From Nageia nagi (Eukaryota > Pinophyta), in contig JBITNC010000001.1 of the NCBI GenBank assembly GCA_050084985.1, positions 2,914,001-2,978,000 of the forward strand: a stretch of 64,000 nucleotides of DNA, written 5' to 3'. Shown here piece after piece: positions 10,991-22,800 of this stretch; position 1 is the stretch's first letter; each line of letters opens with the position of its first letter. The position numbers and the translations under genes were made by a program. A model generated the notes under the pieces. The model saw only the letters and a program-made list of their open reading frames with translations. It had not been told where the DNA came from and did no database searches.

Positions 10991-11889
10991 ACAATGTGGA
11001 GGATCCATCCTCCTCACCATAGTTGGAACTTTGGCCTCCCTTTTGAGAAGCCTTTAATCTACATTCTCTTTCATAGTGTCTGTACTTGTTACAATAGTAA
11101 CATTGTTTGTGTCTCTTGTCATCTCTTGGAGAATCCCCTCTTACCTCTTCCTTGGAATCCTCCTCTACCTTGGAAGCCATCTCTCCTTCCTCTTCCTCTT
11201 CCTCTACCTTGAGCTCCCCCTTGACAAGTGACATTCTTTAGAAGTGAAGATCTTCTCTTCCACACTCCCAACATTTGAAAGTGGAGCAAGTCTTTCCTCA
11301 TGAGACATCAAGGAACCAATAAGCTAATCAAGAGTAAGAGTGCTCAGATCTTTGGTCTCTTCAAACATAATAGAAGTTTGGCTCCATTTAGGAAGAAGTG
11401 TACTTAACACTTTCTTCACTACAACTAGATTTTTGATATCTTCTACAAGTGTTTCCATCATTTGGACACATGTCTTCACTCTTACACAATATTCTCCAGC
11501 TTTCTCATCCTCTTTTTGCTTCATATTCTCAAACTTTGTTTTCAAAGTCTGAAGCCTCAGTTGCTTCACTTAATCATTGCCTTGGAATCCATCTTTTAAG
11601 ACCTTCCATGCATCCTTGGTCGTATTGCAACTAGCAATCCTTGGGAACAGCCTCTTGTCCAAGGCTGATTGGAGATGGTAGATTGCAAAAGAATTCTTCT
11701 TTTGGGCCTCTCTCTTAGCAGGCCTATCAGCTTGAGGAAGTGTGGCCCAAACTGGCTTCACATAGCCATCTTCAATAATGTCCCACACTCTTTTGCCTAT
11801 GAGCAAATGCTTCATCTTCAATGCCCAATATTCATAATCCTCTCCATTGAATTCTGGTATGGGGAGAGAATTAACACCAGAAGCCATCT
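10991..11889 (-). pseudogene. copia element 3 gag
   Basis: It starts at the minus-strand ATG at 11889, about 115 bases after the PBS: MASGVNSLPIPEFNGEDYEYW, the usual copia gag opening. The UBN2-type domain continues through DIIEDGYVKP and KDAWKVLKDGF to a stop at 11570. It resumes in the same direction (LKTKFENMKQKEDE, LSTLLPKWSQTSIMFEE). An acidic, Gly/Arg-rich stretch follows, then a complete zinc knuckle CYYCNKYRHYEREC (11061-11102). Only a few stops interrupt it, making it the best-preserved gag in the window. Confidence 0.9.
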
Positions 11890-12005
11890 CTTTCACTCCA
11901 ACAAACTCAATACACACTAGAGGCCTATTTGGATCACTTTTTGCAAAACTTGCTAAGTCTTTGCAATGTACCCACAACCTCTTCAAACCCAACTAAGATC
12001 AACTA

Positions 12006-12017
12006 GCTCTGATACCA
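12006..12017 (-). other. primer-binding site of copia element 3
   Basis: Minus-strand TGGTATCAGAGC, an exact match to the common plant copia PBS for initiator Met tRNA, three bases from the end of the 5' LTR. Confidence 0.9.
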
Positions 12018-12020
12018 ATA

Positions 12021-12446
12021 TGAAACAATTTGAACACACAATAATTCGATTCATTAAGCAAATTCGAAGTACAATATATAGAACCTCAATGAGTAACTGA
12101 AACTGAGCTCATGAAGGTTACATGGAGGACCAAAAAGGAATGCTAAGGACTGTTACACAAATCCACTCAAATATGACTGAAAATAGGTAAATGGGAGTTA
12201 AAATCATGTTCTAGGACATTGTCCCATCATCCCTACAAAGTAACATACCCTGAATGAAAGTGCAACTAAGAAACAACTGAAATGAACATCATAAATATTG
12301 TAACTGACAAAACACACAAGGTCATTGAAAACGTGATGGCATTTCCAGAAACGCACAGGATTGTAGAAATGTGGAAGCATTTACATAGACAACGAAACGC
12401 GTCAACATTTCATTCTTACTAGAATGAAAAACTTAAATCTCCAACA
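12021..12446 (-). repeat. 5' LTR of copia element 3
   Basis: 426-bp partner of 7781-8167; same TGAAACAATT...CCAACA borders on the plus strand. It carries extra sequence near 12330-12385 relative to the other LTR, where GAAACGC-like units are repeated. Confidence 0.93.
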
Positions 12447-13915
12447 ACAAAGTGGAGAAAAGCCATGGATGAGGAAATGGAAGCTCTATATAAGAATGAA
12501 ACATGGGAGCTTGTAGTTCTTCCACCTGGGAGAAAGACTATTAGTAATAAGTGCATGTCCAAAATAAAGAAAAACAATGATGGATTGTTAGAGTGCTATA
12601 AAGCTCGCTTGGTGTACAAAAGTATGGTAAAGGTTTTAATGAAATATTTTCTCCAGTTGTGAAATTAACTATTGTTAGAGTTTTACTTGCTCTCATAGCA
12701 ATACAAAATCTAGAATTGGAGCCTATTGATGTAAAGACATCTTTTTTGCATAGTGATCTCAAGGATGAGATATATACGAATCAGCTTGAGGGCTATGACA
12801 AAAGAGGCAAGGATATTTAAGTTTGTAGACTCAAGAAATCATTGTATGATTTGAAACAGGAGCCAAGGATGTGGTAAAGAAAATTTGAGACCATGAAAAG
12901 TCAAATTTTCAGCAAAAGTGAAGCTGACCATTGTGCATATTATAAGAAGGTAGTTTCACTGTTTTGTTGTTGTATGTTGATGATATGCTAGTTGCAGGCC
13001 CTAGCATGTTGAAAATCAATTATCTGAAGGTTCAGATGGCTAGGACATTTGATATGAAGGACTTAGGAGCAGCAAACCAAATTCTGGAAATGAGGATACA
13101 TAGAGACAGAAAAGGATGGAAGATTTGGTTATCTCAACAATCATATATATTGAAAAGATTTTGCAACACTTCAACATACAAAATGCTAAATCAGTTACTA
13201 CCCCACTTCCTCCTCACATAAAATTGTCTTCTGCACAATTTCATAGTATAGAAGCAGAGAAGACAAGCATGTCTCATGTTCCATACTCATCAGCAGTAGG
13301 AAGCCTCATGTTTGCCATGGTGAGCACCAGACCAGACATTTCCCAAACAGCAGGAGTTGTTAGTCAGTTCATCGCAAGTTATGGTAGGTAGCATTGGACT
13401 GCAATAAAATTGATACTTAGACACTTAAGAGGCACTTCGGATGTTGCTATTTTCTATGGATCCAGAAACTTGTGCATTGACAGTTTTGAGGATGCATATC
13501 ATGGTGGAGATCTAGATGGATGCAAGTAATACTTTTATTGTTGATGGAGGATCTATGAGTTGGGCTTCTAAGTTGCATTCAGTGGTGGGTATGTCAACTA
13601 CTGAAGCTGAATATATGGTAGCAAAGAGGCTATTTGGCTAGAGAAACTGTAGAATCATTTTAGAATTATGCAAAGGTAGCTTTCTTTGCATTGTGATAGT
13701 TAAAGTGTTATTTATTTAGCAACGAATCCAGCATTCCATAATCATACAAAACACATCAAGATTTGATACCATTTTATCAGAGATTTGGTAGAGGAGGATA
13801 CAATTCTATTGAAGAATTGCTACTGAAGTGAATCCTACAGATATGCCTACAAAGCCGGTTGGAAGAGAAAAGTTTGATTCGTGCAAAACTTCTCTGGACT
13901 TGTTAATGAAGTAAT
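12447..13915 (+). pseudogene. copia element 2 reverse transcriptase and RNase H
   Basis: This resumes the frame broken at 7780: WRKAMDEEMEALYKNETWEL, then pieces of RT in shifting frames. LLYVDDMLVAG at about 12964 preserves the YVDD catalytic motif, followed by FDMKDLGAANQILEM. After a frameshift near 13130 come HVPYSSAVGSLMFAM and TRPDISQTAGVVSQF, the RT/RNase H connection. RNase H is badly broken; TTEAEYMVAK, ATNPAFHNHTKHIK and DLVEEDTILLK can be found near 13590-13815. Several Trp, Gln and Arg codons have become stops. Confidence 0.88.
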
Positions 13916-13994
13916 GAAGGCAACATTGGGTAATGGCAGCATTGGATGGGAGAGATAGGCAAAGAAATCCTGTTATAAACTTCAAGCAAGAGAA

Positions 13995-14425
13995 TGTTAG
14001 GAGATGAAGTCAATATCCAGATCTATGATGTTCTTCTACAATTACTATTTTTAGCATGTTTTTATTAATAGAGTGTTGTTTTATAGCGCAGCTAATTCTA
14101 GTTGAGGCTATTGTTAGTAACACCTATTTTTAGAACATTGTTTTATAACACAGCTATTATTAGTTGAGGCTATTGTTAGTAACACCTATTATTAAAGCAT
14201 TGAGCGCTGTTTACACAGAAGCAGTACAATTTTTCTGTTCTTCTTATGAAAAGGGATAGACCCCTTGTCTTTGTATCAGGTGCTAGTAGGAAAGTAATAA
14301 AGACTGAAGCTGTCATTTGCCCTGTGGTTTTTACTTGCACATTGCAAAGTTTTCCATGTTAAATATCTGTGTTTTCTGAGTTATTTTTCTGTTGTTTGTT
14401 ACAGTGTGCTTGCTGATTTTTAACA
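13995..14425 (+). repeat. 3' LTR of copia element 2
   Basis: Starts TGTTAGGAGATGAAGTCAAT and ends TTTTTAACA. It pairs with 4510-4939. The preceding CAAGCAAGAGAA (13983-13994) is a weakened polypurine tract. Confidence 0.93.
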
Positions 14426-14757
14426 TGGAAGCCAATTTGAGCAACACACGCGGGGGGAGAGAGTACTAGGCAACGTGTGGGGAAAATGTTTGTAAATAAC
14501 TTGCCGTCTAAGACTCTAAAATAAACAATAAACACCTTTTTTTGAAATTCTAAAACTAAGAATCATTGCATTTGTTTAAAACTCTGAAACTAAGAATCAC
14601 TAAAAGCACACAAACGTGGGTGCGCAATGTCAAGAACACAAGAGCAGCTCTTAAGCACATGGTGCAAGGATGTCAATGCTGAGCAATGCATGGAGGTGGA
14701 GCTTTGGGAGAAGAATAGAATGGCTATTATCCTAAACAATGCTCTAATACCATAAAT
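14426..14757 (-). other. unassigned, with a minus-strand PBS-like site
   Basis: No recognised protein. GCTCTAATACCA at 14741-14752 is, on the minus strand, TGGTATTAGAGC, a one-base variant of the copia PBS. That would put a minus-strand LTR end at about 14758 (plus-strand TGTGTTCC...), with its internal DNA running left, across the copia 2 insertion, into 3261-4509. The LTR's other end was not found. Confidence 0.4.
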
Positions 14758-14989
14758 TGTGTTCCTAGTGGTTTTGGTGGTTCTCTTTGTATTTCTTGAA
14801 TAATGGCTTCAACAAATCAACTACACCATAACTAGAGTGATTTGAATTAGGGTGGGTCCCTTGATGATACGTAACCCTCCCAAAAAAATCATACTTAACA
14901 AGGCTTACCTAAGGCAAATCAGTTGTTGTAAAGGGGATGGATTGATACAGTTTGCGCTCCTTAGAGATGTGAGATGACATTGAATTCTT

Positions 14990-15506
14990 TGAAGGCTCAA
15001 GTCCCACCACTCAGTGGACTCTAAATGGAACTGCAAGATGAATAATGGTTTGATTACATGGAGTTCCAAGAAGCACAAATTGGAAGCACTCAGTGGACTC
15101 TAAATGGAACAGCGAGATGAATAATGGTTTGATTACATGGAGTTCCAAGAAGCACAAATTGGAAGCATTTTAAATAAACGAACAGAGGTATGTTGCAGTC
15201 ACATTGACAAGCAACTTGGGTGAGGATAATGCTTGAATACTTCGGATCAAAAAAAAGAAGAGAAAGTTCCAAAAATACTTTGTGGCTACAAGAGCACCAT
15301 TTAAATGGCAAAGAATCCAATTTTTCATGCAAGATTAAAAGACATAGAGTTGAGGTATCTGTACATTCAAGGCTTAGTGCAAAAACATGAGGTTAGGTTG
15401 CAAGGAATCAATGTTCGAACATCTTCACCGTAGAAATTGCAAAGAATCAGTTCTTGTATCTCACAGAAAAGTTACAAATCTCCCACTCAATATCAAAAAG
15501 GAGAAT
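14990..15506 (+). pseudogene. copia RNase H remnant (element 6)
   Basis: Plus-strand fragments of a copia RNase H tail: NGLITWSSKKHKLEAF, YVAVTLTSN, KNPIFHARLKDIELRYLY and QGLVQKHEVRLQGINVRT, corresponding to the family's TWSSKKQ...TEAEY...NPVFHxRTKHIE order. It ends in AAAAAGGAGAA at about 15496-15506, a polypurine tract just before TGTTACC. A 79-bp tandem duplication lies inside it. The rest of the element is not present to the left. Confidence 0.7.
15008..15165. repeat. 79-bp tandem duplication
   Basis: CACTCAGTGGACTCTAAATG begins at 15008 and again at 15087. The two 79-bp units differ at only a few bases, so the duplication is recent compared with the decay of the RNase H sequence that contains it. 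Confidence 0.93.
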
Positions 15507-15926
15507 GTTACCGATTTGATGCTGACTGATCAACGGACAGATATATGATATTTCCAATCCTTGAAATGAAACCACCGTTTCCAAAAATGGAAATACTGCC
15601 TATCAATCAAATCACTGTTTGCAATAGGAACTGGTGCTAGCATAAATGGGAACCATCATCTACCGTTCTGCAAGAGGTAAATAAAAAGATAATTTGCAAA
15701 ATTGAAGAATACAAAAAAGCCCAAGAGATGAATAATCCGTCATGTCCTTTGCTTGTCAATAAATAAAGCCTCTTATATGTAATATAAGGCATTGAAGAAA
15801 TAAATCATACATTTGAGGGTTTCATATCGATTGTTTATTTGTGCTTTTGGTGTATGGATAAAAATTCAAAAATCTTGTTAATTACATGCTTCTATGTTAT
15901 GGTGATCTCTGATCTGATCCCCACAA
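15507..15926 (+). repeat. putative 3' LTR of copia element 6
   Basis: Begins TGTTACCGATTTG immediately after a polypurine tract. A possible end is GATCCCCACA at about 15926. No partner LTR is in the window, so the right border is tentative. Confidence 0.4.
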
Positions 15927-16335
15927 ATCTCATATCATTACAAAGCATACAATGGTTTAGAACAGCTGTAAACGGATGTGGAGCACATGAATATATTTTT
16001 CAAAAGATGATAGATGCACTATCATAGATTAATGCTCCAGCATGACATGCAATTCAACTACAGGGGGGAAGCCAGTAAGGTATGATATGCTGAGTGCATC
16101 AAACATGCAAATATTGATTGCTGTTTGAACCCCAAGGCTATGAAACTCTTACCACATTTCAAAATTGTAAGTCGTGCAAATAAACTAAAATGGTTTCATA
16201 TAACTTTATCCAGTCAAATAAGCATGTAATCAAAATAATTCTCCATACAAAAAATCATGTAGAGTTTAAATCCCTGCAAAAAACAAGACTTGTAACTCTC
16301 AAGGTATCCATGGTAGGGATCCTGTCAAATCCAAA
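15927..16335. other. unassigned, downstream of the PRA1.A gene
   Basis: AT-rich; no domain, repeat end or terminator could be recognised. It lies 3' of the PRA1.A stop codon (minus strand) and may include distal 3' UTR, but no clear polyadenylation signal stood out. Confidence 0.35.
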
Positions 16336-16705
16336 AGATCGAAAAATATGTAGAACAGATTCAAAGACACGCAGACAGACATATAGTGCCAATAGTAAAG
16401 GTTGGTATTTCCTTCCTTATGACATGGTGAACAAATATGGAAGTATAATCACAATGCTTAAGTTCACCATTCTAGACTGTGTATTATTCATCTCAAAAAT
16501 CACTCAAAAGACATCAATGTTAGTTATCCTCTGAATTCTAAAAAATCAAAAAATGTAGTAAAGAGTCACATGCACAAAGGTAGACATATATAGTGTCGAT
16601 AGTAAAGGTTGGTGTTTCCTTCCCAAGCATAAAATGGACAAACATAGAAATATACTCACAATTACTAAGCTCGCCGTTCTTGAATCTACATTGTTCATCT
16701 TAAAA
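16336..16705 (-). repeat. diverged tandem duplication at the 3' end of PRA1.A
   Basis: Two units about 207 bp apart: ATATAGTGCC...AGTAAAGGTTGG at 16381 and ATATAGTGTC...AGTAAAGGTTGG at 16588. Both are followed by TTCCTTCC and then ...TCACCATTCTAGA or ...TCGCCGTTCTTGA. The right unit reaches the PRA1.A stop codon, so the 3' UTR of the gene was probably duplicated. Confidence 0.75.
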
Positions 16706-16803
16706 ATCACTATAGTTGCGCCAAACTGCACGAAACTCCTCACGGAAGGTATTGAGTCGTGCTTTAAGGTTTGGTGTACGGAAGCTTGCATGGAGTAGAG
16801 TGG
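16700..16803 (-). CDS. PRA1.A: PRA1.A exon 7 with stop
   Basis: 104 bp coding [19 protein letters not shown] and [14 protein letters not shown], then TAA at 16700-16702. The acceptor is TTTGACAG. The C-terminal block is nearly invariant in plant PRA1.A proteins. Confidence 0.96.
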
Positions 16804-19800
16804 CTGTCAAAGAATGTTCCATCATCTAAGTAAACATAAAAAGCAAAGTATAATAAACCAAATTTTTCCAATTAACAGAAAAAAGGTTTCATATGCTTAC
16901 ACAGCAGGCCTATTAGTAAAGCCCAAAGAACTGTTAGGATACCACAAGACACGAACCACAATAAAGCACTGGCTGCATACAATTTTAACAGTAACTCCAA
17001 GATCAGGAACTTGCTTATAACCATAACTATAAGCCATAAAAACTGAACTTTGTAAGCTTTCAAAAATTTATTTGCAAAAAAAACGCATATTGAGAAAAGG
17101 CAAGCACCCATTTGTACCTGATGAAAACAACGACACAAACATCCAACGGGGTCTACCACAGATATGAATCATCCTTGTCCTCCTAACTTGGCGTCCTCGG
17201 ATTACAGGTCTGCAAGTGAGTTCAATAAGAACATGAGAAAGTGTTCATGTGAACTCCCAAGCTTTATTCAAAGACAAATATTAAAAAGCTTACGCGACTG
17301 GTGGCCTCATCTTTGCAGCTAGATGCGGGGAAAACTGCCGCACAGTTCTCGTCACCTTTTCATTAAAAGTAATTGCAAAGCTGCATGTTGTAAACATGAG
17401 ACTGGTCAAAACAACAATCTATCCAATAAAGTTTTAATATTTGTACAGTGGAATAAAAAGACAAATAAAGTTCTCTTGTGCTGCAAAACGAAATATATAT
17501 AACCAAGAGATGCCATTGATGACAGAAACTCATAAAACACAAAAAGATAGCACACTACACACAAATATAGGACTTGACCATTGGATTGTCTGTAATGGGT
17601 GTCAAAATTCAATAAAAATATATTCCTAAAACAACAATCATTAGAATAATTCAGATTGTTTGCAATGTAAATAAATTATAACTGACAAACTTTGAAAGGA
17701 GGTATCACATATTTTGCACATAAAATTAGTTAAGTTGGTGCACGAAATGCCATGTGAGTTTTTACAGAGGCAAATGTGCAATCTGGGAATCCATGGAAAA
17801 CTATCAAAACCTCACATTTCTTATTAAGCTGATAATTTAGATCCAGTAATTAGTACTTATCCTCTAATAATGTACAGAACTTTTCCTTCAAAGATATAAA
17901 GAATAAGTTTGCTCTGGTTTGCGCTAATTGATTGAAATTATAGCATGTTCTCTGTGAAAGTAAGTTTCTTGGAAAAGGGTTTGTTTCAATAATCATCAGA
18001 AAGGGATTTATGTGTAGCCACTTGATCCAGGATTAAAGGATAATGTATTTATGTCTAACACGAGGATATTTAACATGGTCAAAAATCTAAGAGGCAACAG
18101 CATGGTTGATTTTCTGGAAAGGGGATACGGTATTAGACTGGCATTTGGAGAATTTCATTCTAGGATGCAAAATGATATTGCAAAGAACTTGCAAAGAGGA
18201 GGAACATTTCTGCCTGGAAAGCAAAGGTTATACCTATACTGTCAAATAAATATGGAATGGCATAGATAGATATGAGATTGAGACAAAGCTAGACTCAAAC
18301 ATGGTGATTTAGAATTTTAGAAAATAAAGATCACACTACAATCATTTTATCAATGACAAAGGATGTGATCCCATATGTATGAAAGTTAAAAATGAAACAA
18401 GAAAACAAATGCATGCTGACATGTATAATTTGGGATTAAATATGAAAACACAAAACAACCACAGATAATCCTAACATGAAATGCAAAACACACAGATTTA
18501 GTTGCCATGAATCATAGTTATAAAGTTTCATATAACTTTACAAAGGTTTAGTTCAAACCAGTGTTTAGAAAAACACAGCAAAAAAACAATAAAATTCAGG
18601 GAAAAAAATTAAAAATGGTAAATTAAAAAAAATTTTAAAAAATGCATTTTTTTCAATATTTTTCTATAGAATATGCTTATATAATTTCCATAAAACATTC
18701 CGATATGGGTCATATCATCCAACAAAACATTAAGACAAATTTAAAGAAAATGGTAATAAATCATAATTCATATTCATATATCATAACATTGAGAAAAAAA
18801 AGCATTTTTTCACTTTAAGTCATCTAAGTTTTTTTGGAAAAAAAAGCATTTTTTTAAATAAAAAAACATTTAAACAGTTGCAAAAAAGGGAAAAAATAGG
18901 AAAAACAAACGTGTTTTTTTAAAAATGGTTGTTATACAGCATTTTTATAAATGGAGGTTCAAACTGAACATTATAAGCTGACCAAACATTTTCCATTCGA
19001 TCCAGCATTTTTTCTTATCAGTTTTGTTGTCAATAGAGAAAAAAATCCAATTATTTTCTACCTGGCTAAAGAAATAAAATAGAAAGGACATGAATATTTA
19101 AAACCCGAATTAAATTTTCATACCTTCAAAAGATTCAGTATGCTTGATATTTTAAATGACTTTTTGAAATCACAATCAATCTTATACTCAAATTTAATAA
19201 AATATTATATTAAATGTGAATTAGAATGGCTTAAGTAAAATAAAAATGATTATTTTAATGTTATGGTTTATTTATATTTTGTAATTTTCCTATGAAGTCT
19301 CTATCTCACTCTCTATTTATGTATCCTATGATATTCTCTCTTACTCTACGTATATTTTATAGGATATATTCTCTATAGAATATATCGTCAAAAAAAAGTT
19401 TCGTATAAAAAACATTGCTTTATAGCTATTTTCCACTTAAACGATGTTTTTTCCACCTCCCAGATATTTTCACAAAAAAAATGTCATACTCGCCATTTTT
19501 ATGGCTTTTTTTCTAGGTGTTTTATCGGCGTTATATCATCAAAAAAAAGGGCAAAAAGGCCCAAAAAACCAGAATCATTTAAGTCCAGTAAACACTGGTG
19601 ATAAAACGCCATGACACAGCAGCAGCATGGTTAAAGGGCAGAACTGAGTTTGTTTTTTTTAATTTCTTTTTGCAGGTTGGAAGAAGAGAGAGTAAAGCTA
19701 AGGGGAGCATTGTTGCAGGTACATTTCATGAATTTGAGGCTGCATTTGTCCACCGTAATCGTTTTTTCCACCGTGGAAGAAGATTCCTAAGGCTGCATTC

Positions 19801-22800
19801 TATATTTCTCCTCATTTTCTTGCATTCTACTGTCTAGAAATCAAGATGCCTAAGAAGTTGGATCCCTTTTGGTGATATGTAGCACAATTGGATGGTCCTT
19901 TGGGCACTTCAGGGAAGCTACAATGTAAACTTTGCCAAAAGGTTATGTTTAGAGGGATTTGCCCAGATGGAAAAGCAAGTCTTGCCATAGAGGCAACTAG
20001 AGTCCTAGAAGCTATAGCAAAGAAAAGAAATACGAGGGCTGCAATTCAAAATGGAGTTGGGGATAAGTGCTTAAAGATTTCCCAATTATGTGAGTTCTAG
20101 TGGTAGAAGTGCAAGTCAAGCTTCTAGTGCTTCTTCTCAATCTACTAGAATATCTTCCTACTTTGGGCCACGTACAACTCTTGGAGCCCAACCATCTATT
20201 ACCAATATGTTGAACAAGAATGAGAAAAAACAGACAAAATTGTTAGTGCCCAAGTTGGTATATTATGAAGGATTACCAATCACCATTGCCAGGAGCCCTT
20301 TTTGGCAACCAATGTTCAATGCAGTTTGTTCAATCGACATTGGATACAAGGCGCCCACTTATGCAAAATTGTAGGGACCTCTTATGCAAGAGTGCTTGGA
20401 TAGTGTTGGGTGTTTTTCTTTCCACTTACGACGACCACCTAGGCGATAACTAGGAAAGGATATCCAACATGTGAGTGAGGTTGCGTTACTAACCCCCGCT
20501 TGAAAGGACTAGATACCCCAAGGTTTCTAGCATTATGAGACTTCTTGTGTGACTATGATAGTAGCTATACTTGGAATACTTGGTGGAAGGATAGAGGTAG
20601 CACCGGTTAAGCATGTTTGTTGTGGGCACTGGAGTTATATTACACCTATTCAAAGTATAGACTTTTTATGGTAAAAAAAAAAAAGGAAAATAACAAAGTA
20701 AAGGAAAAAGGAAATGCAAAGTGGGGATGATGGCATACGAGGTGAGTTCATTCAAAGACAAGTTCACCAATGGTGTAGTGCCTAGATCACTCTCTTCCTA
20801 GGTTAATTATAAAAGTTTGCCCACTTATCCAATTCTACCACAAATGACCAAGTCCAAATTGCAAGTAGAAGGATCCTATAGCAATGTTGTCAATGACAAT
20901 AACATGGGAAACATCTCAAGCCAAACGACATAGAAAGAATTTCACTAGCATACATCCATTTACATGTGAAAGAGTGAAAAATGTCTATCGAATGGCAATC
21001 ATCCAACTTCATAAGATATTCAACCATCTTTCTAACAAGCCTACACTTGCGAGAATTGTACAAAAGTCACATAATAACCATAAGAAAACACTAAGTACAA
21101 TAAGAAAACACCAAGTACAAAGACAAGTCCACAATCCCATAAAATGAAACAAGTCCTGATTTGATTGATTCCTACACAACATTAGCTTACAAGAGTCATA
21201 AGGTTCTAGAACAAAATTACAATAGTTTCCCCTCTTGGAAAAATGATCATCCCCCCTTCACAAATGAGCCCTCAAGGGTTGTAAATAGTTTTTGGTGGCA
21301 ACCCTAAGTGTTGCCCTAACCCTAATTGAAATTCAAATGAAATTACATGAAATAAAACCTAATTACTAATGGTCCAATGAAACAATGCCAAGTGTCATTA
21401 CAGGATCAAGTCAACACTTGTGGGATCAAATCCTCATTCGTCACAAGGTTGAATCAAAATGAATAGTGTTTTAAGGTCCGAACTGAAATTAAATTAAATT
21501 AAATTAAATAAAAATGCAAATTGTTGCATCTCCAACACAATACCTCCACCCAACTGGTACTCATGGATTCATACATCTCCTTCACCTCTATAACACTTGT
21601 CTTGAACACTTCATCTTCTAGCACTTGTGAGAGTAATCTTGTAACCTGTATGCATCACTGGGACACTTTGTCTTCAAAATCTAGCCATCTGGAGCAGGGC
21701 ACATGCCTCAAAGAGTCAAAAACTTGTTTTTTGAAATGGTGCGCCTGAACTAGGAGAGTCTTCACCTTGAGCGCATGTTTGAGGAAGTCATCTTTTTGTC
21801 CTTTTTGCTCATGCGTTGGTCTCCTTGTGTGGTTCTTGTTTGATCTTGATGCTTTTGGGGCCAGGACTTAGCCAAATTTCCACTTTGAATTGTTCCTAGA
21901 GCTTTCTTGCCTCGAGTGCATGCTCGAGAAAGTCATATTTATGACTTATTTTGTCATGTGCTTGCTTCTAGTGTGACCTCGGGCTGATTTCGATACTCGT
22001 TTACTCATGCCTTAGTCGAATGTTCATATTCAAGTCACCAGAAAGGTTCCTCAAGCCATACAAATGCTTTGAAAAGTCAAGATTATGATTTTTTTCCATG
22101 CACTAGGCCTATAGGTGTCCTTGATCTAGGCGCATGCTTTAGAAAGTCATAATTATGACTTTTGAAATCATGTGCTCAGCCCTTTGTGTCTTTCTCATGC
22201 CATCTCAAGTTCATTTGGATACTTTGGAGACAACACTTAGCCAAATTTTCAATTCAAAGTTATCTAGAACCTCATCCAAACCAAGCACATGCTCCTAAAA
22301 GTCACCTTTTCACCTTCACATTCAACCAGGAGCCTTTCCAAGCCAAGCGCATGCTTTCAATAGTCATGATTATGACTTTTTTGTCATGCGCTCTCCTCTT
22401 TGAGTCTTTCTGAGCTGGTTTGGGTGCCTTCGGGATCACACCTTAGTCACATCTTCACCCTCAAGCCAAGCGCATGCTTTGGAAAGTCATGAAGTTGTCT
22501 TTTTTTTCATCCATGCATTGGGCTTCTTGTGTGTCTCTAAGCCCTTCTTAATGCTCCTAAGTCTTTGCCTTAGCCAAATTTTCATCTTAAAATCACTTGG
22601 AACCTCATCTAAACCCAATACATGCTCCAAGAAATCATCTTGTCTCTTTCTGTCATGCGCTTGTTCCTCATGTCTCCCTGTTTTAGGCGCAAACTTCTAA
22701 AATTCATAATTATGACTTTTGAAATCATGCGCTCAACCCTTTAACCCTTTATTTGACTGGAGATTCCTTCCAGAGGCTGTAACTTTGCATTTTGGCCATC

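Larger units (their letters stand above)
7781..12446 (-). mobile_element. Ty1/copia element 3, nested in element 2
   Basis: A minus-strand copia with both LTRs, a canonical PBS (minus TGGTATCAGAGC at 12006-12017) and a canonical polypurine tract (minus AAGGGGGAGTA beside the left LTR). The internal region is only about 3.85 kb because a large part of RT is missing. The flanks are AAACA and ACAAA, so the 5-bp duplication is imperfect or eroded. The insertion split the RT entrance of element 2, whose frame rejoins on the other side. Stops and frameshifts occur in gag, protease and integrase. Confidence 0.94.
4510..14425 (+). mobile_element. Ty1/copia element 2 (outer element, with nested insertions)
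   Basis: This is a plus-strand copia retrotransposon with two LTRs of 430 and 431 bp, flanked by TGGCA and TGGAA, a 5-bp target duplication differing at one base. Order inside: PBS, gag, protease, integrase, RT, RNase H. Two later insertions split it: a 427-bp hAT-like MITE (7076-7502) between integrase and RT, and a minus-strand copia (7781-12446) just before RT. Without these the element is about 4.8 kb, a normal copia length. Gag and pol are broken by many stops, so it cannot encode its own proteins. Confidence 0.93.

Noticed and set aside
16872-17159. Single 95-residue minus-strand frame as a separate gene
   Set aside because: It is an accidental read-through of PRA1.A exon 6, intron 5 and part of exon 5; the splice sites show the true structure.
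18559-19601. A single ~1-kb hAT element from CAGTGTTTA to TAAACACTG
   Set aside because: The flanks of these ends do not match (GTTCAAAC versus GTGATAAA), whereas 18559-18956 has an exact 8-bp duplication.
21771-22732. CRISPR array
   Set aside because: Units are diverged and spacing irregular, the host is a plant nuclear genome, and no cas genes are present; it is an eroded repeat array.
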